Assembly: GCF_016591715.1 (NCBI RefSeq)
Contig: NZ_AP024109.1
Coordinates: 4,712,001 to 4,776,000 of the forward strand
Direction of reading: 5' to 3'
DNA: 64,000 bases
Origin: Mesorhizobium sp. J8
GTDB lineage: Bacteria; Pseudomonadota; Alphaproteobacteria; Rhizobiales; Rhizobiaceae
The position numbers and the translations under genes were made by a program. Below the pieces are notes generated by a model that was given only the letters and a program-made list of their open reading frames with translations, had not been told where the DNA came from and searched no databases. Below, in pieces: positions 22,931 to 30,866 of the stretch (position 1 is the stretch's first letter; every line of letters starts with the position of its first letter).

Positions 22931-24850
22931 ATGCGCGCACTTACGCAAGCTACCTACATCGCAACTACCACTGCGCTACTGTCGTTGGGCGCGCTCTATA
23001 CAGCGTCCGCCAACGAAGAACTCGCGAAGATGGCCGAAAACCCGAAAGACTGGGTGATGCAGACGGGTGATTACGCCAACACCCGTTACTCCACACTGAA
23101 GCAAATCACCAAGGACAATGTGAAGAACCTGCAGGTCAAGTGGACCTTCTCGACCGGCGTGCTGCGCGGCCATGAGGGCGGGCCGCTGATCATCGGCGAC
23201 GTGATGTATGTTCACGCCCCGTTCCCGAACACCGTCTATGCGCTCGATCTCAACAAGGATGGAAAGATCCTGTGGAAGTACGAGCCCAAGCAGGACACCA
23301 ACGTCATTCCGATCATGTGCTGCGACACGGTCAATCGCGGCGTTGCCTATGCGCCTGCCGATGGCGACCGCCCGGCGCTGGTCATCCTCAACCAGGCCGA
23401 CACTACGGTCGTGGCGCTCGATGCCAAGACCGGAAAGGTCGTGTGGTCGGTCAAGAACGGCGAGAACACCGACGGCGGAAAGGGCGAATCCGGCACCTCG
23501 GCGCCCGTGGTCGTCAAGGACAAGGTCCTCGTCGGCGTCTCCGGCGCGGAGTTCGGCGTCCGCGGCTGGCTGGCCGCCTACGATCTGAAGGACGGCAAGC
23601 TCGCCTGGAAGGCTTATTCGGAAGGTCCGGACGCGGACACGCTGCTCGATCCCGAGAAGACGACGCAGCTCGGCAAGCCGGTGGGGAAGGACTCCGGCAC
23701 GAACACCTGGGAAGGCGAGCAGTGGAAGACAGGCGGCGGCACGACATGGGGATGGTATTCCTATGATCCCAAGCTGAACCTCGTCTATTACGGCACCGGC
23801 AATCCCTCGACCTGGAATCCCGTCCAACGTCCCGGCGACAATCGCTGGTCGATGACCATCTTCGCCCGCGATGCCGACACCGGCGTGGCCAAGTGGGTCT
23901 ATCAGATGACCCCGCATGACGAATGGGACTATGACGGCATCAACGAGATGATCCTCGTCGACGGCATGGAGGTCAAAGGCAAGAAGCACGACGTGCTGGT
24001 GCATTTCGACCGTAACGGCTTCGCCTACACCATGGATCGCGCCACCGGCGAGCTTCTCGTCGCCAAGAAGTACGATCCGGCGGTGAATTGGGCGACCGAA
24101 GTCAATATGGACCCCAACAGCAAGGAATACGGCCGCCCGCAGGTCGTGGCCAAATATTCCACGCAGCAGAACGGCGAAGACACAAACTCGACGGGTATCT
24201 GCCCGGCAGCGCTTGGAACCAAGGACCAGCAGCCGGCCACCTACTCGCCGAAGACCGGGCTATTCTATGTGCCGACCAACCACGTCTGCATGGACTATGA
24301 GCCGTACAAGGTGAGCTACACCGCCGGCCAGCCTTATGTGGGCGCCACCGTATCGATGTATCCGGCGCCCGGCGGCGACGGCAACATGGGCAACTTCATT
24401 GCCTGGGATGCCGCCAAGGGTGAGATCGTCTGGTCGAAGCCCGAGCAGTTCTCGGTGTGGTCGGGCGCGCTGGCGACCGCCGGCGACGTCATCTTCTACG
24501 GGACGCTCGAAGGCTACATCAAGGCGGTCGATGAGCACGGCAAGGAACTCTACAAGTTCAAGACCCCATCCGGCATCATCGGCAACGTCACGCCCTTCGA
24601 GCACAACGGCAAGCAATATATCGCCGTTCTGTCCGGTGTCGGCGGCTGGGCAGGCATCGGCCTCGCCGGCGGACTGCTGTCACCCGACAACGCCGCTGCC
24701 TGGCACGGCGCCGTCGATCAGGGCCGCGCGCAGGGCGATCAGGCCGCGGTCGTCGGAACCGCCGGTCTCGGAGCGGTCGGTGGCTACGCGGCGCTTGCCG
24801 ACTACACGACGCTGGGCGGCCAGCTCACCGTCTTCGGTCTTCCGGATTGA
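22931..24850 (+). CDS. xoxF: lanthanide-dependent methanol dehydrogenase, PQQ quinoprotein
   Basis: A 639-residue protein from ATG 22931 after GGGAGGA; the frame is open upstream, but a signal peptide ([19 protein letters not shown]) follows this ATG. Family features: tryptophan-docking repeats ([14 protein letters not shown] at the start, repeated GKVVWS/GKILWKY blades), the vicinal disulfide MCCDTV, and [15 protein letters not shown]. In that motif the catalytic Asp is followed two residues later by a second Asp, which in XoxF coordinates the lanthanide; calcium-type MxaF has Ala there. It oxidises methanol (often to formate) in the periplasm, donating electrons to XoxG. No mxaFI genes are present in the window. 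Confidence 0.97.
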   Translation: MRALTQATYIATTTALLSLGALYTASANEELAKMAENPKDWVMQTGDYANTRYSTLKQITKDNVKNLQVKWTFSTGVLRGHEGGPLIIGDVMYVHAPFPNTVYALDLNKDGKILWKYEPKQDTNVIPIMCCDTVNRGVAYAPADGDRPALVILNQADTTVVALDAKTGKVVWSVKNGENTDGGKGESGTSAPVVVKDKVLVGVSGAEFGVRGWLAAYDLKDGKLAWKAYSEGPDADTLLDPEKTTQLGKPVGKDSGTNTWEGEQWKTGGGTTWGWYSYDPKLNLVYYGTGNPSTWNPVQRPGDNRWSMTIFARDADTGVAKWVYQMTPHDEWDYDGINEMILVDGMEVKGKKHDVLVHFDRNGFAYTMDRATGELLVAKKYDPAVNWATEVNMDPNSKEYGRPQVVAKYSTQQNGEDTNSTGICPAALGTKDQQPATYSPKTGLFYVPTNHVCMDYEPYKVSYTAGQPYVGATVSMYPAPGGDGNMGNFIAWDAAKGEIVWSKPEQFSVWSGALATAGDVIFYGTLEGYIKAVDEHGKELYKFKTPSGIIGNVTPFEHNGKQYIAVLSGVGGWAGIGLAGGLLSPDNAAAWHGAVDQGRAQGDQAAVVGTAGLGAVGGYAALADYTTLGGQLTVFGLPD

Positions 24851-24884
24851 TCTCCCGGAAAAACCTTAAGACCGAAGGCAGAAA

Positions 24885-24930
24885 GATCGAGAGCCCGGAT
24901 CATCCCCAGGCAACGGCCGGGCTCTCGATC
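24885..24930 (+). terminator. 14-bp perfect stem-loop between xoxF and xoxG
   Basis: GATCGAGAGCCCGG (24885-24898) pairs perfectly with CCGGGCTCTCGATC (24917-24930), loop 18 bases. No T run follows, so it is probably a stabilising or partially terminating element that lets xoxF be made in excess over xoxG and xoxJ. Confidence 0.65.
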
Positions 24931-25008
24931 TGAAGCACACCCGAACACCGTCAACGCCCGCTCGCGACGGCAACCCCTCGTCCTTTGGCAAAACAAGGAA
25001 GTGTCTGA

Positions 25009-25533
25009 ATGTTCATCCGCATCGCAGTTTCCGTTCTCGCCCTGACCCTTCTGCCCTTGGCCGGCTCGATTTCGGCGCAGGCCGAAGACAGCGCCGACAA
25101 AGCCAAGGCGGTCAAGGACGAGGGCGGCAAATATTTGGATGCGGATGGAAATCCAACCTACAAGATCGAGAACGGAACCGTGGATTGGTACACGTTCAGC
25201 GGCTATCGCCGCTACCACTCGGACTGCCATGTCTGCCACGGGCAGGACGGGATGGGTTCGACCTATGCCCCGGCCCTGGCGAACAGCCTTAAAACGATCG
25301 ACTACCCCACATTCCTCTCGATCGTCGCCCAGGGCCGCAAGAACACCGCCAACGGCAAGGAGAATGTCATGCCTGCCTTTGGCGACAACAAGAACGTCTA
25401 CTGCTATCTGGATGACCTCTACGTCTATCTGCGCGCCCGCGCCGACGGCGCCGCGCCGCGCGGCAGGCCGCCCAAGCACGAGGACAAACCCCAGGCGGCC
25501 AAGGATGCCGAAAAATCCTGCATGGGAGGATGA
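25009..25533 (+). CDS. xoxG: methanol-metabolism c-type cytochrome, electron acceptor of XoxF
   Basis: A 174-residue protein with a signal peptide ending ISAQAE and one heme site CHVCH (about residues 74-78); ENVMPAFGD provides the Met ligand. Two extra cysteines (VYCYLDD and EKSCMGG at the C-terminus) fit the four-cysteine type of methanol-related cytochromes. Order xoxF-xoxG-xoxJ is standard. It accepts electrons from the reduced PQQ of XoxF in the periplasm. A lysine/proline-rich tail links the heme domain to the final Cys. Confidence 0.93.
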   Translation: MFIRIAVSVLALTLLPLAGSISAQAEDSADKAKAVKDEGGKYLDADGNPTYKIENGTVDWYTFSGYRRYHSDCHVCHGQDGMGSTYAPALANSLKTIDYPTFLSIVAQGRKNTANGKENVMPAFGDNKNVYCYLDDLYVYLRARADGAAPRGRPPKHEDKPQAAKDAEKSCMGG

Positions 25534-25534
25534 C

Positions 25535-26407
25535 GTGACCGGCCGGGTTGCATCGAAGCCGCGTTTCGTTCTGCCTCTGCTCGGCGCGCTCGCCTTGCTG
25601 CCATCGGCCGCCTGGGCGCAAGGCGCCGGTCTTGGCGCCGCGGGCGAACTGGTCGACCCCGACATTCTGCGCGTCTGCGCCGATCCTTCGAACATGCCTT
25701 TCACCGACCAGAACGGCCAGGGATTCGAAAACAAGCTGGCCGAGTTGGTCGCCAGGAAGACAGGACGGAAGTCGGTCGCCTACACCTGGTTTCCGACCGT
25801 GATCGGCTTCGTGCGCAACACGCTTGCCGCCAACCGATGCGACGTCATCATGGGCTATGCCCAGGGCGACGAGCTGGTGCAGAACACCAACGCCTATTAT
25901 CGCTCCTCCTATGTGCTTGTGCATCCCAAGGGCGACGGCCTCGAAGGTGTCGAGACGATCGAGGATCCGAAACTCGCCGGCAAGCGGATCGGCGTCGTCG
26001 AACGCACGCCGCCGACCGCCAACATGGCCGCCAACAAGCTCTTGCGGACGGCAAAGATCTACCCGCTGGCCGTCGACACGCGCGTCACCCCGTCGATGGG
26101 AGAGGTCATGATCAAGGACATGCTCGCCGGCAAGATCGACGCGGCGATCCTGTGGGGACCGATGGCCGGTTACTATGCCAAGCAGCTCGACGCGAATGTC
26201 GCGATCGTCCCGCTGGTCAAGGAAAAGACAGGTTCGCGCATGTCCTACCGCATCACCATGGGAGTGCGCCCATCCGACCAGGAATGGAAGCGTACCCTCA
26301 ACAAGGTGATCCGCGAGAACCAGGCGGAGATCAACAAGCTCCTGCTCGACTACAACGTGCCGCTGATCGACGAACATGACAACCCGATCACGGCGACGCC
26401 GGGGTGA
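25535..26407 (+). CDS. xoxJ: quinoprotein dehydrogenase-associated periplasmic binding-protein-like protein
   Basis: A 290-residue protein from GTG 25535, one base after the xoxG stop, with GGGAGGA 4 bases upstream. A signal peptide ends AAWAQG. The body VDPDILRVCADPSNMPFTDQ and GFENKLAELVARKTGR resembles family 3 solute-binding proteins (MoxJ/XoxJ type). CADPSNMPF is the hallmark of this group. It is thought to assist maturation or activation of XoxF rather than import. No other in-frame start precedes the signal peptide. Confidence 0.92.
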   Translation: MTGRVASKPRFVLPLLGALALLPSAAWAQGAGLGAAGELVDPDILRVCADPSNMPFTDQNGQGFENKLAELVARKTGRKSVAYTWFPTVIGFVRNTLAANRCDVIMGYAQGDELVQNTNAYYRSSYVLVHPKGDGLEGVETIEDPKLAGKRIGVVERTPPTANMAANKLLRTAKIYPLAVDTRVTPSMGEVMIKDMLAGKIDAAILWGPMAGYYAKQLDANVAIVPLVKEKTGSRMSYRITMGVRPSDQEWKRTLNKVIRENQAEINKLLLDYNVPLIDEHDNPITATPG

Positions 26408-26601
26408 GCGCGATGGAGCGGAAGCAGCAGAGGCGATGGAGGTAAGGAACCGATCTTCGATACGGACAGTTTCTTTTAGTTGTTTGAGGACCCGGTGTTT
26501 CATTTGTCCATTTGTGAAGTGATGGACGAGCCATTGCACCCGCCCGCAATGGCGCCAACGACATGACCGGCCCCCTCGGGCTGGCAGAAGAGGAGAATGC
26601 G
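26408..26601. promoter_or_regulatory. region between xoxJ and pqqA with inverted repeats
   Basis: 194 bases. GTCCAT (26506-26511) pairs with ATGGAC (26522-26527), and CCATTGC (26531-26537) pairs with GCAATGG (26546-26552), the second 50 bases before pqqA. A TTTCTTTTAGTTGTTTGAGG stretch just upstream is AT-rich. This is likely the pqq promoter and leader; the repeats could be operators or hairpins. Confidence 0.45.
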
Positions 26602-26697
26602 ATGAAGAAGAGCTGGAAGAAACCGACTATGTGCCAGGTTGCTGCGGGCTTCGAAATTTCGCGGTATCTGCCTGCCGAAATTCCTCCCAGGAAGTAG
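26602..26697 (+). CDS. pqqA: PQQ precursor peptide PqqA
   Basis: A 31-residue peptide: it starts MKKSWKKPTMCQVAAGFE and continues ISRYLPAEIPPRK. Glu18 and Tyr22 are in the E-x3-Y spacing of the residues that PqqE cross-links to form PQQ. GAGGAGAATGCG precedes the ATG as a good ribosome site. It stands 135 bases before pqqB, in the order pqqA-B-C-D-E. Its short length is typical of the family (23-40 residues). Confidence 0.95.
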   Translation: MKKSWKKPTMCQVAAGFEISRYLPAEIPPRK

Positions 26698-26832
26698 GCC
26701 GCAAGGGTGCATGTCCCTGGCAGCAGGGGCATGCACCCCGCCGCATGTGAGGGCATTGCAGCGCAAAACACGGATACGAAACTCTCTGCCGCCGACAAGC
26801 CGGTCGGATGGGCCGCGGAGCGGGCATTTGCC

Positions 26833-27765
26833 ATGCGCGTGAAGATCGTCGGATCGGCGGCGGGAGGCGGCTTTCCGCAGTGGAACTGCAACTACCGCCT
26901 GAGCCGCGCGGCCCGCGCCGGCGTGCCCGGCATGCGTCCACGAACCCAATCGTCCATCGCAGTATCGGCGGACGGGACAGGTTGGGTTCTCTTCAACGCG
27001 TCGCCCGACATCCGCCAGCAGATTGCGCAAGCGCCCGAACTGCAGCCCGCGTCCGACGCACCGCGGCGCTCGACGCCGATCCGCGCGGTGGTGCTGACCA
27101 ATGCCGACGTGGACCATGTCGCGGGCCTGCTCAGCCTGCGTGAAAGACAGCCATTCGCGATCTATGCGAGCGCGCAGGTGCTGGCGACACTGGAGGCCAA
27201 CTCGATCTTCAATGTTCTCGATCCGGCGATCGTACCCCGGCGCCTGCTGGCGCCGACGGAGGAGATGACGATCCGCGATGCGGCGGGCCGGGAGACCGGC
27301 GTCGTGATCGAGAGCTTTCCGGTGCCGGGCAAGGTTGCGCTCTATCTGGAGGACAAAGACCATCCGGATGCCGATTTCAGTTCCGATGCCGGCGACACCG
27401 TCGGGATCCGCATCGCCGGCTCCGGCGGCGCGGTCTTCTACATACCGGGCTGCGCGCGCATCGATGCCGCGCTGCGCACGCGCCTGGCCGGCGCCGCCTG
27501 CCTTCTGTTCGACGGCACCGTCTACACGGACGGCGAGATGATCGCGGCCGGCGTCGGCCATAAAACCGGCGCGCGCATGGGGCACATCGCGATGTCGGGA
27601 CAAGCAGGTTCGATCGCCGGCCTCGCCGATGTGAAGATCGGTCGCCGTATCTTCATCCATATCAACAACACCAATCCTGTTCTGGACGAGAATTCCGCCG
27701 AGCACGCGGCGGTCAAGGCGGCTGGATGGGAAGTCGCCAGCGATGGCATGGAGATGGAATTTTGA
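26833..27765 (+). CDS. pqqB: PQQ biosynthesis protein PqqB (metallo-beta-lactamase fold)
   Basis: A 310-residue protein from ATG 26833; the frame is open upstream but family members start MRVKIVGSAAGGGFPQWNCNY-like. Seen: RTQSSIAVS, LTNADVDHVAGLLSLRE (the metal-binding region of the fold), GDTVGIRIAG, FDGTVYTDGEMI, GHIAMSG and FIHINNTNPVL. PqqB is a non-heme iron enzyme that hydroxylates the tyrosine-derived ring of the processed PqqA product. Cytoplasmic. Confidence 0.95.
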   Translation: MRVKIVGSAAGGGFPQWNCNYRLSRAARAGVPGMRPRTQSSIAVSADGTGWVLFNASPDIRQQIAQAPELQPASDAPRRSTPIRAVVLTNADVDHVAGLLSLRERQPFAIYASAQVLATLEANSIFNVLDPAIVPRRLLAPTEEMTIRDAAGRETGVVIESFPVPGKVALYLEDKDHPDADFSSDAGDTVGIRIAGSGGAVFYIPGCARIDAALRTRLAGAACLLFDGTVYTDGEMIAAGVGHKTGARMGHIAMSGQAGSIAGLADVKIGRRIFIHINNTNPVLDENSAEHAAVKAAGWEVASDGMEMEF

Positions 27766-28520
27766 GCGATTTCCACGACGTGGCCCGAGACGGATTGTCG
27801 AAGCGCGATCTCGAGGCCGTGCTGCGGCGGGTCGGCGACGAGCGCTATCACAACCGCCATCCTTTCCATCACAGGATGACCGGCGGTGCGCTGTCGAAGG
27901 CCGAGATGCAGGCCTGGGCGCTGAACCGCTATTGCTACCAGGCCGTCATTCCACGCAAGGACGCCATGATCCTCGCACGTGCCGAAGACCCGGCGTTCCG
28001 CGCCGCCTGGCGCAAGCGCATCGAGGACCATGACGGCGAGGACGGCTGGAGCGGCGGCATCGCCCGCTGGCTGCATCTGGCGACCTCGCTCGGGCTCGAT
28101 GCCGAAGCCGTCAAGAGCGAAAGGCTGGCGCTGCCGGCGACTCGTTTCGCCGTCGGCGCCTATCTTTCCTTCTGCACGAATCGGACGCTGCTGGAAGCGG
28201 TCGCATCGTCGCTGACCGAGATGTTCTCGCCACGGATCATCGGCGAGCGGGTACCGGCGATGCTGGCGAAATACGATTACATCACCGAGGACACGCTGGC
28301 CTATTTCACGCAGCGGCCGGAGCAGGCGAAGCGTGACGCCGATTTCGCCCTCGCCTATGTGCTGGCCCATGCCGACACGGCCGAACGCCAGCAGCGGGCG
28401 ATCGATGCCCTGGTGTTCAAATGCGATATCCTCTGGGCCATGCTCGATGCGCTCCAGCATGCCTATGGCACCCCCGGAAACATACCGCCCGGAGCCTTCT
28501 GCCCGGAGGCGGCCTTATGA
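27762..28520 (+). CDS. pqqC: pyrroloquinoline-quinone synthase PqqC
   Basis: A 252-residue protein whose best start is TTG at 27762, overlapping the pqqB stop (TTGA); GGAGATGG lies about 7 bases upstream. Upstream in-frame starts lie inside pqqB. Seen: RYHNRHPFHHRMTGGALS, ALNRYCYQ, RKDAMILARAED, FCTNRTLLEAVASSLTE and YTxD-type helices, all of the TENA/heme-oxygenase-like fold of PqqC. It performs the final eight-electron ring closure and oxidation giving PQQ. The stop overlaps the pqqD start (ATGA). Confidence 0.93.
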   Translation: MSDFHDVARDGLSKRDLEAVLRRVGDERYHNRHPFHHRMTGGALSKAEMQAWALNRYCYQAVIPRKDAMILARAEDPAFRAAWRKRIEDHDGEDGWSGGIARWLHLATSLGLDAEAVKSERLALPATRFAVGAYLSFCTNRTLLEAVASSLTEMFSPRIIGERVPAMLAKYDYITEDTLAYFTQRPEQAKRDADFALAYVLAHADTAERQQRAIDALVFKCDILWAMLDALQHAYGTPGNIPPGAFCPEAAL

Positions 28521-28816
28521 TGACGGCGCTGCGCGAAAGAGCCATCGTGTCGTCGCGATCGGTGCCATCGCTGCCCAGGCATGTGCGCATCCAGTATGAT
28601 CCCGTGCGGCAGGCCTTCGCCGTGCTTTCGCCGGAGAAGGTGTTCTGGCCGAACGAGATCAGCCTCGACATACTGCGCCGCTGTGACGGCCAGTCCAGCG
28701 TCGAGCGCATCATTGCCGATCTTGCTGCCGACTACGACGCTGATCCGCAGGACGTGGCGGCCGACGTCGTCGCCTTCCTGCAGGAATGGTCAGACAAGCT
28801 CTTGGTGAAGCTATGA
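28517..28816 (+). CDS. pqqD: PQQ biosynthesis peptide chaperone PqqD
   Basis: A 99-residue protein from ATG 28517, overlapping pqqC by four bases. PRHVRIQYDPVRQAFAVLSPEKVFWPNE is the winged-helix start of PqqD-type RiPP recognition elements, followed by ILRRCDGQSSVERIIADLA. It binds PqqA and delivers it to PqqE. Normal family length is about 90 residues. Its stop overlaps the pqqE start. Confidence 0.94.
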   Translation: MMTALRERAIVSSRSVPSLPRHVRIQYDPVRQAFAVLSPEKVFWPNEISLDILRRCDGQSSVERIIADLAADYDADPQDVAADVVAFLQEWSDKLLVKL

Positions 28817-29955
28817 GCGAGCCCCTCCTGCCCCCCATCGGCATGCTGGCGGAACTGACGCATCGCTGCCCGCTGCAGTGCCCCTATTGCTCCAACCCGG
28901 TCGAACTGCTGAAGGCCAACCGCGAGCTCGACACGCAGACCTGGCTCGATCTCTTCTCGCAGGCCGCCGATCTCGGTGTCCTGCAGGTGCATCTTTCCGG
29001 CGGCGAGCCGACGCTGCGCCGCGACCTCGAGCAATTGATCGCCGGGCTCTCGGCGCGCGGTGTCTACACCAACCTCATCACCGCCGGTGTCGGCATTGCC
29101 GAGGGCCGCATCGAGGCCTTTGCCGAAGCCGGGCTCGACCACCTGCAACTGAGCTTCCAGGGCGCCCGTCCGGCAACCACCGACCGTATCGGCAACCACC
29201 GGGGCAGCCATGAGAAGAAGCTGGAGACGGCGCGCCGCGCCCGCGCGGCCGGGCTTCCCCTCACCATCAATGCGCCGGTCCATCGGCACAACATCGAGGA
29301 AGTGCCGGAATTCATCGATCTCGCCCTCTCCTTGGATGCCGAGCGGCTCGAGATCGCGAACGTCCAGTATGCCGGTTGGGCGCTCGCCAACCGCGACAGG
29401 CTGATGCCCGACCTGGCAGCGGTCAACCGCCAGGCGGACATCGTCGCGGCGGCGCGCGAAAGGCTCGTCGGCATCATGACCATCGATTTCGTCACGCCGG
29501 ATTATTTCGCCATCTATCCCAAGCCGTGCATGGGCGGCTGGGCGCGCGACGCCTTCATGGTCGCTCCCGACGGCACCATATTGCCGTGCCATGCCGCCCA
29601 GACGATTCCCTCGCTCCGCTTCGAGCGCTTCGGAGACCGCAGGCTCGCCGAAATCTGGACCGATTCACCGGCCTTCAACGTCTTCCGCGGCACCGACTGG
29701 ATGCACGAGCCGTGCCGAAGCTGCGAGCGCCGCGAGATCGATTGGGGCGGCTGCAGGTGTCAGGCGATGGCGATTGCCGGCGATGCCACCGCAACGGATC
29801 CGGCCTGCGTCAAGTCGCCGATCCACAATCGAATGGCGATACTGACCGACGCTGCGCAGGCGGAGGCCGCGTCGGAGGGAAATGAAAGCTTCATTTTCCG
29901 GCGGATCGGCGCCGAAATCCGACCTGACACGCGCGCCGAGCCTGCCCACCGGTAA
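28813..29955 (+). CDS. pqqE: radical SAM enzyme PqqE, PqqA peptide cyclase
   Basis: A 380-residue protein from ATG 28813 (ATGA overlap with pqqD). The radical SAM cluster motif is CPLQCPYCS (CxxxCxxC, about residues 17-24), followed by VHLSGGEPTLR. The SPASM domain cysteines are in PKPCMGGW, LPCHAAQ, PCRSCERREIDWGGCRCQ and DPAC. PqqE joins Glu and Tyr of PqqA by a C-C bond. It ends the pqq operon; no pqqF/G peptidase gene is seen next to it. Confidence 0.95.
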   Translation: MSEPLLPPIGMLAELTHRCPLQCPYCSNPVELLKANRELDTQTWLDLFSQAADLGVLQVHLSGGEPTLRRDLEQLIAGLSARGVYTNLITAGVGIAEGRIEAFAEAGLDHLQLSFQGARPATTDRIGNHRGSHEKKLETARRARAAGLPLTINAPVHRHNIEEVPEFIDLALSLDAERLEIANVQYAGWALANRDRLMPDLAAVNRQADIVAAARERLVGIMTIDFVTPDYFAIYPKPCMGGWARDAFMVAPDGTILPCHAAQTIPSLRFERFGDRRLAEIWTDSPAFNVFRGTDWMHEPCRSCERREIDWGGCRCQAMAIAGDATATDPACVKSPIHNRMAILTDAAQAEAASEGNESFIFRRIGAEIRPDTRAEPAHR

Positions 29956-30007
29956 CGGCCCGAAGGATTTCTCTTCCTTGGCGGTATCGCCTTGTGTCTC
30001 TTGCCGA

Positions 30008-30856
30008 TCAGGCGCCGCTCAAGCCCGGAATCCCGGCCAGATCGATCTCGGTGATGTGCCAGCGGCCAAGGTTCGCGGTGTAGAGCTTGTCGCCCTTGAA
30101 GGCGATGTTGGTGGGATGCGCCAGCGTCGTCGCCGCCGGATCCTCGATCAGCACTTCGAGGCCGCTGTCCTTTCGCCAGCGATAGATGCGGCTCGGCTCG
30201 TAGCATGAGATGAGCAGCGAGCCGTCGGAAGCGAAGGCGAGCCCGTCCGGGACATTGCGCACGTCTTCGACGACGACCTGCCGGCGTCCCGCCGTACCAT
30301 CGGTGAGGATCGGCACATAGCTGATGCAGGGCGCGTCGCTCTCAACCACATAGAGCCCGTTGGCGTCCGGCGCCATGGCCATGCCATTGGCGAAGGACAT
30401 CGCTTCCCGGCACCACAGGCCGCCCTCACCCGTCCGCAGATCGTAGCGGAAGATGCCCGAACGTTTTTCCTCGCCCACACTGTCAGACACGTAGAGCCGG
30501 CCTCGCGCCTCGTCGATGACCGGATAGTTCGGCACGCGGATGCCGGACGAAGCGAAGCGCTCCATATGACCCGTCGCGGCATCCCAGCGGAAGATCGCGG
30601 CATGCTTGAGATCGCAGGCAAAGCAATTGCCGGCGCCGTCGAAGGCAATGCCGAGAAGAAAGCCGTCGGTACAGCCCATGCGCTCGACCGAACCGCCATC
30701 GGCGGAAAGCCTCAAGAGGTCGCCGGTCTCGGTGCCGCACCAGATCGATCCGTCGCGATGGACAGCCACGCCCTCGGGATGCGCGACGCGCGGATTGCTG
30801 AAGATGCCGTCGAAGAAGATCCGGGCGGCGGACATATCGAGCAACGGCTTTGCCAT
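30008..30856 (-). CDS. SMP-30/gluconolactonase family protein
   Basis: A 282-residue beta-propeller protein from ATG 30856. PEGVAVHRDGSIWCGTETG near the start carries the metal-binding Glu; PNYPVIDEARGRLYVSD, FANGMAMAPDANGLYVVES (Asn ligand) and VPDGLAFASDGSLLIS (Asp) follow in the usual order. Members hydrolyse sugar lactones or organophosphate-type esters. It is the last gene of the long minus-strand operon 43298 to 30008, ten bases after the fused CoA transferase. A lactone formed by one of the SDR enzymes would be a natural substrate. Confidence 0.88.
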   Translation of the reverse strand: MAKPLLDMSAARIFFDGIFSNPRVAHPEGVAVHRDGSIWCGTETGDLLRLSADGGSVERMGCTDGFLLGIAFDGAGNCFACDLKHAAIFRWDAATGHMERFASSGIRVPNYPVIDEARGRLYVSDSVGEEKRSGIFRYDLRTGEGGLWCREAMSFANGMAMAPDANGLYVVESDAPCISYVPILTDGTAGRRQVVVEDVRNVPDGLAFASDGSLLISCYEPSRIYRWRKDSGLEVLIEDPAATTLAHPTNIAFKGDKLYTANLGRWHITEIDLAGIPGLSGA

Positions 30857-30866
30857 GGAACGCTCC

